Shown: positions 12,519-25,718, counted from the stretch's first letter. The stretch is DNA of 64,000 nt from Perkinsus olseni (GCA_013115135.1 JABANP010000059.1:62001-126000); one strand, 5' to 3'. Program-made: numbers and translations. The notes: generated from the letters alone by a model not told the origin.

Positions 12519-13123
12519 GGCCCGTCCCCCCTGATGAGAATAAGTTTTCTTTCTCGTGTTGTCTCTTATCGCTACGCCCACAGTTGTTTTCGAAACGGTA
12601 TGCTACTCCTCGCAGTCAGTATATAGGTGTTAGCGTTTTTTCACTATAAAGTAACCACCGACCCGTCTTGCTCTGTTGTGCAAGTTGGCGACGGTGCGGC
12701 TGTTGCCATCCTCCTGCTGCTGCTGTGAGCGCCTCCACAGCGTATTGTTGATTATTAGTACTTTTGTAATTTCGTGGCGCGTGACGAAGTCGCGGATGGA
12801 TAGTAGCACCATGGAGTTTCATGTGTACAGACTGATGGCTTGGGCTTGTCAATCACCAGGGGGGGACTGCCATTGCAGTTCATTTCCTTTTTCGGGATCA
12901 GCGTCCTTGCTCGCGGAAGAGAGTGACAAGCATCATGGCTGAGGGTCCACGGTAAGCGTGCCGGCTGCTCCAAATTGATTCAAGGTCACAAAATTAAGTA
13001 TATCTTAGCGCATACTGCGTGTTTGAGTCTAGAGAAAATTGTCAGGCTCAGACCAATTTCCGAAAATTTATAAGAAATCTTCAAAATTTTCCAAAATTTC
13101 CCTGAAATTCTAGTATCGTATGC
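12519..13123. other. Intergenic stretch
   Basis: Between the RING-H2 gene and the sugar transporter. Contains short CTG/CAG-like runs near 12700-12725 and an AT-rich segment at 13000-13120. No coding exon or RNA gene can be supported. Confidence 0.4.
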
Positions 13124-14289
13124 ATGAATATATTTATGGCTAAGTCTATGAATACAGACCAAACTCGTGCAGTAGTGGAAAGTAGATACTACGACCCTGG
13201 GCGGCAGCTGCTGTTGAGCCTCTTCAATAGCGGTGACACGGTAAGCCTCTCCCCCTATACCCACAACGCAGTCCGTGAGTGTCGTCAGGCTTCTGCCACT
13301 CATCATCACCATCAGCCCGCCGATCTTGCTGCTCTCGGAGCCCAGCAGCAGCACCATTTTCAGCACCACGACGACTTGGGTGGTCTAGACTGGCTACGAA
13401 CTCTGACGTGAGAATGCTGCTCTGCTGTTCTTCCTCTGCTTAGTCGAATATTCAGGTACATGGCCATGGCGCTTTCAGCGTTATCGGTGCTATCTCCTCT
13501 GCCAGACTTCATAGAGATGCTCCGAGCTAAGCGAGCGAAGGGATCAGCACTGCCCTACTCTACCCTGTTCACGCAGGTTAGCGATACCCTCGGGGTTTTT
13601 GCGATATTTATCGCCGACTTTCCTCAGGCGTACTTGTGGGTGTGGTACGGCTACCTGACGGCCCACTGGGATATCGTCCACATCAACCTCCTAACGGTGT
13701 TCATCTCGGCTTTTTACGTCGCCGTTTTCGCCTCCTACGACGGCCATGTTGTGAGCAAAGCCGCTACGCTGCTGTCGGTGATGGCAGTGGTGGTTGGTGC
13801 CCTCATCTGCAACACAAGCCTTTCTGACACCAAGCTTAAGGTCCAGGTTTTCGCCTACAGTGCGACGACTCTCAGTATCATTCTCTGTGCGGCTCCGACG
13901 CCGCAGATCGTCACGGTGGTCCGGTCGAAGTCGCTGGAGGGATATCCGACGGCGTTGACGGTAGCGGGCTTCATCTCTTGTTGCCTTTGGGCGCAGTGCA
14001 GCATCCTCATGCACTCCCTGCCGTACCTGATTCCCAACCTCGTTGGTGTGTTTTCTTGAACGGCGCTCAGCTGATGGTCGTCATTTGGATCCACTCGAAG
14101 CCGCATCCGGAGCTCTTTGCAGCCTCGCCTCCGACATCACCACAATCTATCGATCGGGCGGCGGCGGCAGAGATTGTACCACGCTTGGTCAGCCGTGAGC
14201 CCTACAAGACTCGGAAGAAGGCCGCCGACGTCTTTGGCGTGGGCGACCGCTTTACGGTCTACGGCAGCGTCTTCAGTGCGCAGGAATAG
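13124..14289 (+). CDS. SWEET/MtN3-like sugar transporter with a 2-nt frame break
   Basis: Exon 1 13124-13240, intron 13241-13288, exon 2 13289-13407 (His/Gln-rich cytosolic N-terminus), intron 13408-13443 (36 nt), exon 3 to the stop at 14289. The first MtN3 repeat contains LSPLPDFIEMLRAKR and SALPYSTLF. The second contains APTPQIVTVVRSKSLEGYP and SLPYLIPNLVG. Multiple hydrophobic segments fit the seven-helix sugar uniporter fold. The normal ending of the last helix (FLNGAQLMVVIWIHSK) is present but two bases out of frame: the frame closes at a TGA near 14057 unless a gt is removed from ggtgtgtttt near 14050. A 25-nt intron here would not restore the family pattern. The rest of the tail is cytosolic and charged. 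Either an assembly indel or a recent pseudogene. Confidence 0.75.
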
Positions 14290-14440
14290 AAACGAGCATG
14301 GCCTTAGAAGTTTACTACCATTACAATATTTTATGTGTCTCCATGCATGTTCACGATGATGTTCGAGTACACGCAGGTCCTTGCGTTACTGTCAATCACA
14401 GTGCGAAGATGCCCGGGTGTTCAATAGGCCTGTCCTGAGC

Positions 14441-14502
14441 TTCAGGAGCGCTCGCAGGGTCGTCTCCTACTCGTTAAGTTTCATTTTGGGAGCGCTCCTG
14501 AA
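14441..14502. repeat. Perfect 13-bp inverted repeat with 36-nt loop
   Basis: Arms ttcaggagcgctc (14441-14453) and gagcgctcctgaa (14490-14502) are exact reverse complements. It lies in the short gap between the sugar transporter and the next gene. Could be a 3'-end hairpin or the termini of a very small mobile element. Confidence 0.6.
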
Positions 14503-14562
14503 ATTTGATAGACGCACCCTGTAGTTCTCGACGCTGTTGCCAGGCTACTTTCGCTTTTGGGC

Positions 14563-17273
14563 ATGCTAAACATCATCGTGGTGGCTGATGGTGGCGGCTC
14601 AGTCCGGAGGGGCCCTGGCAAGGTCCTCGGCCTCGTCTCGGCCTGGCAGTCCGGAGCGTCTCCCATTGGATCCTCCCAACCTTGGCAGCGAAGTCGTGTT
14701 GACGAGATGGAGCACGGGTTGGCAACTGACGCGCCAGTCGACGTGGTAGGGGGGCAGAAGCGGAAAAACTGGGAGGAGCTCCTCGAGGAAAATAGGGCTA
14801 AATCGGCAGAGGCCAATGATGAGGTGAGATGCGTCTGTTTCGCATCGCTCCGTCGGCTTGCTCTCTCATCTCTGTAATATGCTGACCAGCGGCGTGAGGC
14901 GACTCCTCCAACTGCAGCAGAGCACCATGACTCGCTGCTCTGGATCTAGCATTCGCTATGCGTTGTGAGATTTCGTGGTCCTTGTCGGCTCCCGTTGAGT
15001 TACGGAAATTCTGGTATTGAATCAATTTTCGGGACTGTGGTTTCACCAAAAACCATTTCAGATTAATCTCGCTTCAACCGTCAAGTACGTGACAATTTGA
15101 GCTTCAAAAGATATCTTTATCCTCACCCGAGCATACCGCTTACCAAACACGCGGATAGCTCGGCTGGTGAGACACCGTCCTTGGCTGTGGGACATAAGGG
15201 AAGACTACACCTGTGTTGACGTTAGCCTTAAGGCGGGCGGGCTGGTCACGGCCCGGTGCATCCCGGAGGGAGGGGCTGCCGGGGACGCGGTTACGCTGAC
15301 CTTCCACTTTGAGACCGTAGAGGATGCGCGCAAATTTGAAGAAAAGTGGGGAGGGCCTCTACCGGCGAGAAGTTCGGCTCCTCCTAAGCTGGTTCTGCCT
15401 TATTCGAAAAGAAATGTTCCTGAGGAGGTGAGTCTCAGACTGGTGCCGTTGCTGTTATTCAGTCTCGCTATGTCCCAGGTTTCAGCGCTAACGGCGGCGC
15501 GCTCGAAGGTCGGCATTGGGTGGTGAAGGCCGACGGTGCGCTGGAAGACTCTAGCAACTCCCAGGGGGGATTTTCCGCTAAGGAGTGTCTGGTGTAACCC
15601 AGGCTCTACCTCTCATAGCGGCCCGTCCACAAAGCTCTCCTCGGCATTACCGAGCAGGCCTCTTACACGTTCAAGTGGTAGCGTGCGTTAATGTTATGCA
15701 CGGTGTACGCGCTGTCCCTTGTGTGATGCCGTGACCTTCTGCTGTGGCGTTCGTCAATCACCAGGAGTTTCTTCTCGACCCGCCCCGGAGCCTCGGCCGA
15801 ATGCAGTGGGATGCCGCTCGGCCTCGGCCACTGACGTACTTCTGTCGCTGCGAAGTTGTTTTGTCTAATTTGGTCGGCCCTGTGAATGCTGACGTCACCT
15901 GGCCTGCGGGCCCTCGTGATGGCCCTTCTCAGCTTGACGAGTGGGGTAAGATGTGGTATCGCCACGTCGATTCTTATGATCTTTTTCTCCCGTACTGGGC
16001 GTGTACTGTATTTCCAATGTGTAGCTTGTAGGAGCGGTAATATATGGTTTCCGGCTGCTTAGGTACAGGCGAAGTTGGACCCGCCAAATCTGGCAACCAA
16101 AGTGTTGTACGCTCACATCGGTGATGACCCGATGAAGTGGGAGGTGCTCACTGCGTTCAAGCGGGGAGCCAGTCGAGCGATGCGAGTGAAGATAAGGAGC
16201 TCCTTCACGAAGAAGATTCTCCGGCCCTACTACTGCAGTATGGTGCAACGAAGGCCACCGGAAGGCTCGACGATTGCTGCCACGATATGTACCAAGCCTG
16301 GCGGGAAAGCTGCTGACAAGCGCTCCGTGTACTTCCACTTTCCGACGCATGAAGACGCGGTGGAGTTTGCGGAGCTCTGGGGGAACGTTCACCGGTTTAA
16401 GACGCCGGTGGAGCTGACCAAGGAGATACCGGACGATCAGCAAGTCCGCGAGGATTGGGAGGCAGTGCTGAACAGGACGAGGTCGAAAGTTGTAGAGGCG
16501 GATGGAGTGGTAAGGCGTGGTGGCTTTTACGTGGGTTCCAAAGCTCAAGGTTCCCCTTTTTCATACTCTTGATGAATTGTTTTGGACAATACCGCAGAGT
16601 TGAACGACGCTTCCCAGTATGGTAGAACTTGCAATGTTCTCTGTTGTACTACTGCTATACAGTCTGTAACGCAAAAAATGCAACCCACAAAAGTGAGATC
16701 TCTATGCCCGTGGCGAGAACGGCGGTCGATATTGTATGGATAATATAGTGTCCTATCGCTCTGCAATAGTTGATGTATATCAAAATTCATCCCCATACGT
16801 AGTGATGGCCTACCGGGCTCAACTTTGCATGCGGCATTTTATTCGTTACAGCGCAATCTTCGGGGAAAGGCAATTCCCTCCAATCATTTCAGGTGAACTA
16901 CGCGGGGCCAGTGAAGTACGTCCGGATCGGTTCGGATGGGGACAAGTTCGTTGCGACGCACGCTTACCGGGACGAGAAGGCCGGCGTGCGGTTGTTGAAG
17001 CTCGTGGAACAGAAGGCCAACCTCTGGGACCTGCAGGAGACCTTCTACTGCGACGAGATTGTCTCTAAGCCGTGGGGGACTTTCATAGACGCTAAGTGCG
17101 CGAGGCCAGAGGAGCCGAAGAAAAAGTACCTGTTCGTCCTTCACTTTGAGACGCAGGGCGATGCAGTCTACTTCGCTGAGAATTGGGGAGCGCCTTTCGC
17201 AGAGGGAAGCGTGGAGGCCTCGAAGAAGGGGAGGACTAGTGCTGCACTCGGGTTCGAGCTATCGAGCGAGTAA
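14563..17273 (+). CDS. W-G domain repeat protein, segment 1 (three domain copies)
   Basis: Exons near 14563-14823, 15165-15429, 16065-16509 and 16892-17273. Three degenerate copies of one domain are visible. Each ends with an aromatic-rich strand, then D-A-x-x-F-x-E-x-W-G: FHFETVEDARKFEEKWGG near 15305, FHFPTHEDAVEFAELWGN near 16335 and LHFETQGDAVYFAENWGA near 17140. Each is preceded by Tyr-Cys and a second Cys about 20-30 residues on, suggesting a disulphide and an extracellular fold. A charged helix KRKNWEELLEENRAK is near 14760. I do not recognise the domain from any named family. The frame stops at TAA 17271, but a donor at 17270 can splice to 17339 in frame, so this may be the 5' part of the next entry. 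The first intron's acceptor is not resolved, and no signal peptide was found. Confidence 0.6.
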
Positions 17274-17338
17274 TGGTAGCTCAGCAGGGGGTAGCATCGC
17301 TCCGCCGAGGTTGGAGTCGGGAGACGGGTGACACTGAG

Positions 17339-20300
17339 GATAGCAGTGCTGCCAGCGCTCTGGGTCCTTCGGCCGGATGGCAGCGGCGGAGAAGCTTCCA
17401 CTTCCGGGTCCGAGGCGGTAGCTGATGAAGCTCCCGAAACGGAAGTCCCGGAAGATTCGGATGGTATGCTCGATGAGGGGAGTACCGAGTCTGAAGGTGA
17501 GGTGACACCTGAGGGGAACGAGAATGACAGCGAAAGTGAGAGGGAGGAAGAAGGGACTAGCATCGCTGACAATGAGCAGGAAGAACCAGCGGGTGTTGAG
17601 GCGACCGACGATGCCCCAGACGAGGGGAGCACCGAGTCGGGCGATGGCGAAGATGAGCTGACGGCCGAGGGGAGCGAGGATGATGTTAGTAGTTCAGCGA
17701 AAGAGGAAGAGGCTAGCGAGGACTCAGAGAGTAAGCCTGCTGCCGATGGGCTGATGGGTGAATCAACGGGTATTGAGGCGACCGACGATACTCCTGATGA
17801 GAGTAGCAGCGGAGATGAGGAGGATACGGTTGGTGATGAGGATACCGCTGGGGAGGGCTCGGAGAATCAGACTTCTGAGGATAACCGTGGAGGCGGTGCG
17901 ACTGAGGGCTACTTGGAGGGGGATGTGGAGGAACCTAAAGGTGACGACGACGAGGAGGCCGACGTCGGATCGGAGGATGGTGCAGAGGAGCCGACGGGTG
18001 ACTCCAATACTGTTGAGGATTCTTCGGAAGAGGTAGGTGGCTGTGTGAGTACCCCTCCCGGAGCGTCCCATTGTCGAGTCGATTCACTTACTTGCCATGC
18101 GGGCATGCTGAAGGAACCGTGCGCTCAATTATAGCCCGTGCCAGGAACCGAGCTTAGAAGGCTTCGAGGACACTCCTCCGCTGAATGATGAGGGTGATTC
18201 CATCGACCAGCCCTCATCGACCTCTGCTCAGTGGAGCAGTTCGGAGAAGTACCCTGAGGTGAGCTGCCTTCGGGAAGGCGACAGTCTTGGTCGTCGATTA
18301 TACGGTGCATCAGGCCCCGCTGCCACCGACCTTCCCTGCCACTGACGAGTCGGTCAATGCCGAGGTCGAAGGAGAGGAAGGCCATGGCGAGCGAGTTCTC
18401 GATAGGGACGATGATGAGCTGGAAGAGTCTCTAAGAGAGGGTTCGCGTTACGATGACCAGGTAGGCTGGTTCGTGCCGCCACCGCCGTCGCGTTCCTCTT
18501 GCCTGGTGGAGCTTTGACGTTGGCTCCAACGTTAATCGGCCTTTTCTTCGTCGATTACTAGTGGCTCGCAAATCATTCCTCGGTGATCGCTATCCGTCGT
18601 GATCATGGGCGGCAGCTGGCTCATTGAAAGTCTGACCGTCGAGCGGAGCTCCCGAGGGAATTCTCATGTTTCTTCTCAAGCAGGCGCCCGAGGAAGCTGC
18701 TGCCGAGCCTGAGGCTGCCTCGCTGCGAGGCTACAACAGCGATACCGGCGATCAAGACGAGGAGGAGGATGGTGTCCCTGAGGACCTGCCGGGTTTTGAG
18801 GACGCAGATGAGGTAACTACTGGCCAGGGCGTGAGGGTTCTCTTGGGGAACAGGAGGCGGCATGGCAGCTATATGCCAACGAGGATTCGTCGAGCTGTAG
18901 TACGGAAAACCTCAGGTTCACCATCTCGCGAGACTCTCATCTGGACTCGAGGAGGGATTCTCTCCGGGAGATGAGGTGAGTTTTTCGAGCGATCGCCTTT
19001 CCAGTGATGGTGGTCGTGCAGGAGAGCTCTGGTCACGGGGAGCCCGAGGTGAGGCATTTTTCGGAGGATAATAGGGTCGACCGCTACAAGGTGGGTGGAG
19101 GGGAATTCTCTGCGTTCCTTGTTTCCTCCACAGCTGCTACTGATCAGGCCTCCTTCGATGACGAAGCACACAGTAGTGATGAGCTAGAGGCCGACACCGC
19201 TGCGGTCGAGGAGGGCGGCGAGGATGGGGACGTGCTCGACTCGTCAGGGGAAGAGCATAATCCAGAGGTGAGAATTGCCGCAGCGGATTGACACGCCTAA
19301 CGGTCGTGCTCTCAGTCTGAGGAAGCGTTCGGCCCATCTCATTCTGAGGAGAGTGGCGGTTCGTTCGTGCCCACTGATGAGGTGACGGGCTGCTGCCATT
19401 CGGTATAGTCAAGCATTGCACGGTGTTCAGGCTGGCTTTGGCACCTGTCGGGAGTTCCGCCCGCGCCACAGCTACAAATACGGCAAGATCACCGCCTTCG
19501 ATACCTCGGGGAGGAGGTTTAAGGTCGGCCTTCCTCATCGCCTGGTTCTGATGCTGGCAGGGCAGGTTCGACGCCAGTACAAAGGGGAGCCTGAGGTAGC
19601 AGCTTGCGAGGAGGTGGTCACGCGACCGAAGCACCGGGCTGACCTAAACGACTGGCTCATTCCGGTGAAGTGCAACATCATCGGTATCGGTGGCGTCGAG
19701 ACAGTCGAGGGGAAGATTCGCTGTGACTCGGAGTACGAGGCAAGGACGCTCGCCAAGCTGTGGGGCGGCTTCGATGTGAGCTAGCGAGGTCCCGGGTTCG
19801 ATCCTCGGAGCCTGCTTTTCGTCCAGGATCCCTCTTGGGTCCCTGGCCCGTATTCACTTCCCGGTATGGCTGGTAACGGCATGCGGCTGCCAGATGGAGT
19901 GGAAGGCAGCAGCAGCGGGTCGTGGTACACCTACGCTGGGGGCTCCTGGGGCCACCACGCCACCGTAAGGATGGAGGCGACCTTATTTTGCTAACCCTTT
20001 CTCTCTCTCAGGGGGCGAGATCGCAGCCGTCGGCCGGTCTACCGGCAGCACAGGTGAGAGGAGAGCGTGGGCGGTTCACCCGGAAATGGTGTCGTTGTAT
20101 ATTTCAATATGCTGATCGAAACTCGCAAGGGACAGCAGCAAGTTGCTCTCTCATTGTTCTTAGTGAGTATTGGTGGGTTCCCACCTGTCGTCTTTTCAGT
20201 CCTGCACCAAACTCATTGCGGACTTCTCAAAGGGGAAGGCGGATGACATCATCGACTTCGACGCTCGAAAGCGGGAACTCACAGTAGGACTGAGGCTTGG

Positions 20301-23300
20301 CGTTATGCGGGACCGAAGTTCCTGGAGCAGGTCCTCCCACCACTGACGATACATCCACTGCAGTTGAGGTGCCGGCCAGTAGAGGTGCCTCCGGAGGGCA
20401 AGGGAGCTACCTGGCTGGTCCGTGTGGACTGTCGGGATTATGAAGGTGGGTCTGAAGGAGATTTAGGGAGATTTGCGGTATGGAATTCTGCTAGGTCACG
20501 GCCGATCGGGTGGGGGAGTTGTGGTATGCGGCGATCGCGGTGATGCTGAGGTCTTGGCGAGGGCCTGGGGCGGCTTCCAAGTGAGCCTGTGTTACTGGTT
20601 TTGCCTCCTCTATCAGCCCTTCAGGGCGGAGAGGGGGCTGTCGAGACCGGCCCAATTCCCGGCGGGGCGAGGTCCTCGCACTCCTCGGGATGGTTCCAGC
20701 ACGTTGTGATGTACCATAAGGAGGAGGTAAGGACCTCAACGACCACAACGACCACGACGACAACCACTACCACAACGCCGGCCCCGACGACGCGCTCGTG
20801 GTGGTACCAGTTCAAGCACTTCGCCTGGTCGGGGTTCACAACAGTAGGTTACCCTTGCCGCTCAGCCTTCTGTAAGATGCCTGCCTCAGGCTGTCACGAC
20901 CACTACCACTACGACCACTACTACGACCACCACGCCGACGACCACTACCACCACTCAGAGGGTGCGAAGTCGTATGCAGCGCTTCGGCGATCGTTGTTCC
21001 TGTCAGTCGTTCCTTGGGAGCTGCCAGGAGATGGTCCCCCTGTCCGGCCCGAACCACATGCCTCAGCACATCGCCAACTTCCTCTTCGACAACCGCGGCC
21101 TATCCGTGAGTCGAGCCCTGAGCCCAGCCCGCGACGGCGGACTTGTGCCTGCAGGTGTCGCCCTGGGGAGAGAAGGGAGGCCAGGCCCAGACGATGGCCT
21201 GCGACCCAGTCCGAGCCCCTCCTGCCAAGGAGGGCGATGGCCGTTACCGCGTCTCAGCAAGCTGCTACATGGCTGCATCCTCGAGGGTGTATGCTCATGT
21301 TGAGGAGGAGGGGATAGTGTGTGGCTCCTATTGGGATGCCCAGCTCCTCGCGGTTATGTGGGGAGGCTATGAAGCGGTGAGTTGGGTGGAGTTTGGTACG
21401 CGTCTCGACAGCAGGGGCAAGCACGAGTTCGATGTGAGGGGATTAACGCGCTCGTATCGGGGCTGTCGAGTGGTGCATCGAGGGGTTGACAACCGACCCT
21501 AGCACCGTCGCCGGCTACTTTTCTATCGAAAGAATTGCTACTGAGAATAACCTGGCGACCACCGCTTCTCCGTCCGCGATGTTACTCTAAGGGTTGGGTC
21601 TCTCGAGATTTTTATCGCTTCATCAGAGTGCCCCGCCCACAGAGCCCCCTCCTACCACTACTACCACCACGACCCAGGCCCCGAGGGTTCACAGGCAGCA
21701 GTCGGCCTGGTGGATGGTACATGCTGCTGGAAGTTACACTTGGAACCACCCTCCCACGGTGAGTCCCCTTACACGCCATCTTAGGACTTGCTGTTCCTTA
21801 GCCCCGCCCTGACTACCACTAGCACTACAACGACCACCACTACCACGACGACTACTAGGAAGCCCAGGGTGAGCTGAGCCGCTCTTGTGACTCACGCAAC
21901 ACCGCCCTTAGACTTGGTACCCTACTTGCGAGACCATGCGGCCTGACTGGTCCGATGGCGGGCAAGCGGATGAGGTCCTCGATATCTGGCCTCACGGGCG
22001 GCGGCTCCAGGTGGGCTCAAAGAGACCATGCTTGTGGGGGAGCCGCCGGCGCAGGTGCGGCCCTTCTACGCGGAGGGTATCCTATCCCTCACCTGTGAGC
22101 AAGTCATGGAGCTGCCGAGAAAGGACTATGATGTTGGCGGAGGAGGGGAGGGCGAGCAGTGGTCTGTTCCGGTGAAGTGCGGAGACTCTGAAGGTGAGTG
22201 GGATGTCTGCGGTTCTTTCGGTGGTCTCAAGCTGCGCTTGGTTAGGCCAAGGGTTCGTCAGCCAAGGGAGGATCCACTGTGCGTCTCACTATGATGCCCA
22301 GCTCCTTGCCATACACTGGGGTGGTTACAGACCGGTAAGTTTTCCCTAGGCTTGGTGATGACTTCACTTGATGATGTTAGCCGACAACGACCACCACAAC
22401 CACGACTACCACTACAACGACCACAAAATCGACAACTGCTGCGAGGGCCCACCAACGGTCTTGGTATTACTACTACTCAGGATTCGGCGCTCACTCCCAG
22501 GCGGTGGTAAGTTGACACCATCCCCTTCTCTTTATTATTTCCTCTTCACAGGCTCCGCGAACTGCGACTAGTACTACCAGGCCCACCACTACCACAACTA
22601 CGAGGACTACTACGACCAAGGTGACGGCGCTTTGGCCGGAGATCTCGGGGATTCGCTCCGCTTCTCAGGGTCGGTTTCGGCAGCTGTAACAGGATGCAGT
22701 TTGGCGGAATGTTCTCGACGGCACCCTCCTTCGATACTCTGGTCGATGCTCTGGCGTCAGGTCGAGAGCTCAAGGTTGGGGAGGTGCTAGGCAGCGCGGC
22801 CTTCATCAGTCGGTCAGGTTTTACCGGCTGGGTTGCGCAGGGCGCACTCTTTGTTCTGCGACAAAGTCAAGCTGAACCCTACGGCGTGGCAGGGGCAGTG
22901 GTATGTCCCGGTGAATTGTGAAGACTATGACCGTGAGGACGAGCTGACGACGGCGGCCGTCCTGATGATTTCTTGTCTGGTTCAGATCCGGAGAGCTCTG
23001 GTGACGGCAATGTGATCTGCGGATCCTACTGGGAGGCGGAGATGTTCGCAATACTCTGGGGAGGTTATCAGCCTGTAAGTCTCCAGTGGCGGGTCGCTCC
23101 GCCCACAGAGAGAGGGCCCGTTGCAGCACGCTCCAGTCGGCGTGGCGGCCTCGGTCGATATTGGTACTCATACTGCGTTCTACTGACTGGGTATGCCTCA
23201 GGAACTACCACCTACGACCAGTTCAGCCACCACTACTACGACGACAACCACACAGGCCCCCACACAGAGTGCTGGCTGGTGGAGCGGGTTCCAGCAGTTC

Positions 23301-25474
23301 GGGTGGATGGTGAGTGCGGTAACTCACGAGCCGTGGCGTTCATCTCAAATTCAGACTTCTGGCTCAACCCAGGCTTCAGCGAGTGAAAAGTTGGCGCCGC
23401 CGAAGCCACTCCCGACGGGCACCGCTCCTCCGCCTCCTCGTCCGCATGTGAGCTGCTTTCCATCTCCTCTGGCGATCAAGTGTGCTCTCGCTCAGACTCG
23501 GTACCCCAGCTGTACGGCAGCTCAGCCGGAATTCGCAGTGGCTGCTGAGATGGATGAGATCATGGACTTGGCGATGGATCCCGGACGGATAATGAAGGTA
23601 ACGCTGGTCAAAAGATTTCAAGCCATTCCTTTGTAGCTTCAGCTCACGCCCCTTTCGGCTTCCCGGATGCCGTGTCATTGTCCTGTGACGGAGTAGAGGG
23701 CCAGCCGACTGAGTGGGAGGGGAGCGGCAAGTGGCAGATCCGGACCAAGTGCCACGACGCCCAAGGTGGGAAGGCTGGTTACCGATTCGGCCGAGTGTTG
23801 CCCACGATGCTGTCAGGTTGGGACTCCGGCGTGACCTACCGCATCGTCTGCGGTACCTACTGGGATGCAGAGTTCCTGTCGATCCTCTGGGGCGGATACA
23901 GACCAGTAGGACCGTGCCGCCAGGGCCACTTGGTGATGTCTTTTGGTGTAGGCTAAGATGCCGCCGATGCCGCCCACTACCTCCGCCCCACCCCCAGCTC
24001 AACACAAGCGATACACCCAGCAGGCTGAGCTCTTCCACTTCAGTTGGGGGGCCGCTTCATCAGTAAGGCCCGCGTTGGGGCCAGCGGTCTTCGGCCATCC
24101 CGTCGCTTTTAGGAGGCCACGACCGTGCCCACTACTACGACTACCACCGCCCCGCCGGTTACCACGCCAGCTCCTGTGTCGAGCAGTGCTAGCGGAGGCT
24201 GGTTCAATTTCGCTCACTTCGGCTGGGGATCTTCGGTGAGTTCTCAGAAGGTGTGATCGCCTTCCCAGCCCTCCCGGTCTCAGTCCTCCGGCAGCAGCGG
24301 CAGCACTCCCCAAGTGATGACCCCTCCACCCGGCGAGCCTCTGGTAGGACATCCCACCCGAGCGCTTGGTTAGTACGATGGTATGCAGGTGCCGTTCGGA
24401 AGCTGTGGTCAGCTCCAACGGGAAGCTACTCCCGGCATGGCCGATGACCTGCTCGACCTCAAGACCGCTGGGAGGATGCTCACTGTAGGACAGTGACGAG
24501 GTTGATCCAGGCACAAACACTGTCACTAGATACGCGCGGCCCAGGACCAGGCCAGCCTCCTGCGCCGCTTGACCTGCGACGCCGTGAGCTCGAGTCCTGT
24601 GTCGAGTAGAGGAGGAGACGGCAAGTGGAGGGTCCGTGTTGGCTGCCATGAGGGCTTTAGTGAGTTCTGCTAATCTCTAGCGTTTCGTCGTACCACATTT
24701 CCCCAGATTCACCCGATGTTATCAAGGGTAACATCATCTGCAACACCTTCCGGGATGCCCAGATGCTCTCTGTGATCTGGGGAGGCTACACGCCCAAACC
24801 AGTGAGCCCCCACCGCTCCAATGCGCCTGTCCATGCTCCTCGTCTTAGGTTCTGCCACTCGCCAATGCTCCAGCTCAAGGTGAGAGAAGACGACCGCCCT
24901 TCGTGGCCGTCAACGCTGTGCTCAGGTCCCTCGGCTGTGTTACCGCACCATCTCAACGTCCGGGTAACACGACTCGGATCGGAGGTGGTGAGCCGCGTAG
25001 GGGCGGTTGACCCTACTCCGAAGGAGCGCGCTAACTGGCATGAGATGCACATACTCTACGACAGCCTACGGTAGGGGTCCTCGGCCAGACCACCTTGCTA
25101 ACCTCGGAGCTTTCCTCTGTGCAGGTCCGGCGAGAAGACCATCTGGGGCGAGACTCTGGACGGCAAGAAGGTGAACATTATTTTCGACGAGCCCGGCATG
25201 GCGGAGTTGCTCATGCGGCAGTTCTCGGGCCGCGTCCAGGAGGTGGGGTCCGATCGCTTTTGCCGGATAAGACTTCGTGTTCCCCTCAGGTCACCACTGA
25301 TATCACTCGATTCGCACAGGCTCTCGGTGTAAGGAGTCTCTCCAAGGCACAGAGTCCAGTAGGGCAACGGCAGGCCACCGACCAGCAATCCCGACGGGGT
25401 AAGACCCGCCTCGCTGCGGCAGTCAGCCATCATCTTCAGGCTGGAGGGCTACTAAGGTTACCAGAAGGAAGTGA
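17339..25474 (+). CDS. Giant secreted-type protein with acidic arm, Thr-rich linkers and about eight W-G-G domains
   Basis: Begins with a long acidic Glu/Asp/Ser arm (17339-19380, several exons). Domain copies end in a W-G-G-[FY] box near 19765, 20570, 21365, 22320, 23065, 23895 and 24785, with a weaker last copy near 25210. Each copy reads roughly: Cys, about 25 residues, [LI]-x-x-V, a Cys-rich middle with W-x-V-x-V-x-C, then C-x-S-Y-[WD]-D-A-x-x-L-A-x-x-W-G-G-Y. Linkers combine Thr runs (for example 20735-20790, 20881-20955, 22376-22420) with a Trp/aromatic motif such as SWWYQFKHFAWSGF. Splice joins were checked in every domain and keep frame in all but one: copy 6 near 23620-23690 is one nucleotide out. 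The protein ends WRATKVTRRK with stop at 25472-25474. Thr tracts suggest O-glycosylation. Role unknown; a surface or matrix protein is an inference. The start is uncertain. Confidence 0.65.
19776..19826 (+). repeat. tRNA-like intron 1 (51 nt)
   Basis: Whole intron between a W-G-G domain exon and the next linker exon. Contains ccggg-ttcgatc-ctcgg (T arm, five pairs with one G-U), then gagcctgc and tttt, like a tRNA 3' end plus Pol III terminator. Sense orientation. Confidence 0.7.
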
Positions 25475-25718
25475 CCTGACCCTCCTCTACCCCCTGCGAA
25501 GCCGTATACTGCCGTGTGGTGAGGAGAGCTGCTCTCTCCGTTGTGTGGGTGTCTTTGTACTTATCATGATGTTAGATGTTGTCAAGCCTTCATGGATGTC
25601 CTTGCTTCATTCTCTTGAGTTCACCAATAAGGTTGCCGCCGGCCCTGCTTCGCGTGATCGCAGTCCCTAGGCTCTCTCTACCTTCATCGGTTTGCCTCAG
25701 TTTGTTGGGAGGGCTCAT

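Noticed and set aside
17339..18040. Reverse-strand Ser-rich open frames opposite the acidic arms (also 26143-26727, 29560-29943)
   Set aside because: These are mirror frames of Glu/Asp/Ser-rich coding exons. The plus strand has the splice sites and signal peptides.
20290..20330. Apparent frameshift in W-G-G domain copy 2 after ELTVG
   Set aside because: A 44-nt intron (gtaggactg to gagcag, starting after the Thr codon) restores frame and falls at the same domain position as introns in other copies.
20621..20839. Minus-strand frame with a long Val run
   Set aside because: It is the complement of the ACN (Thr) repeat in the plus-strand linker.
22015..22065. Apparent frameshift in domain copy 4
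   Set aside because: A 43-nt intron beginning gtgggctca and ending gcgcag joins RRLQ to VRPFY in frame, at the conserved intron position.
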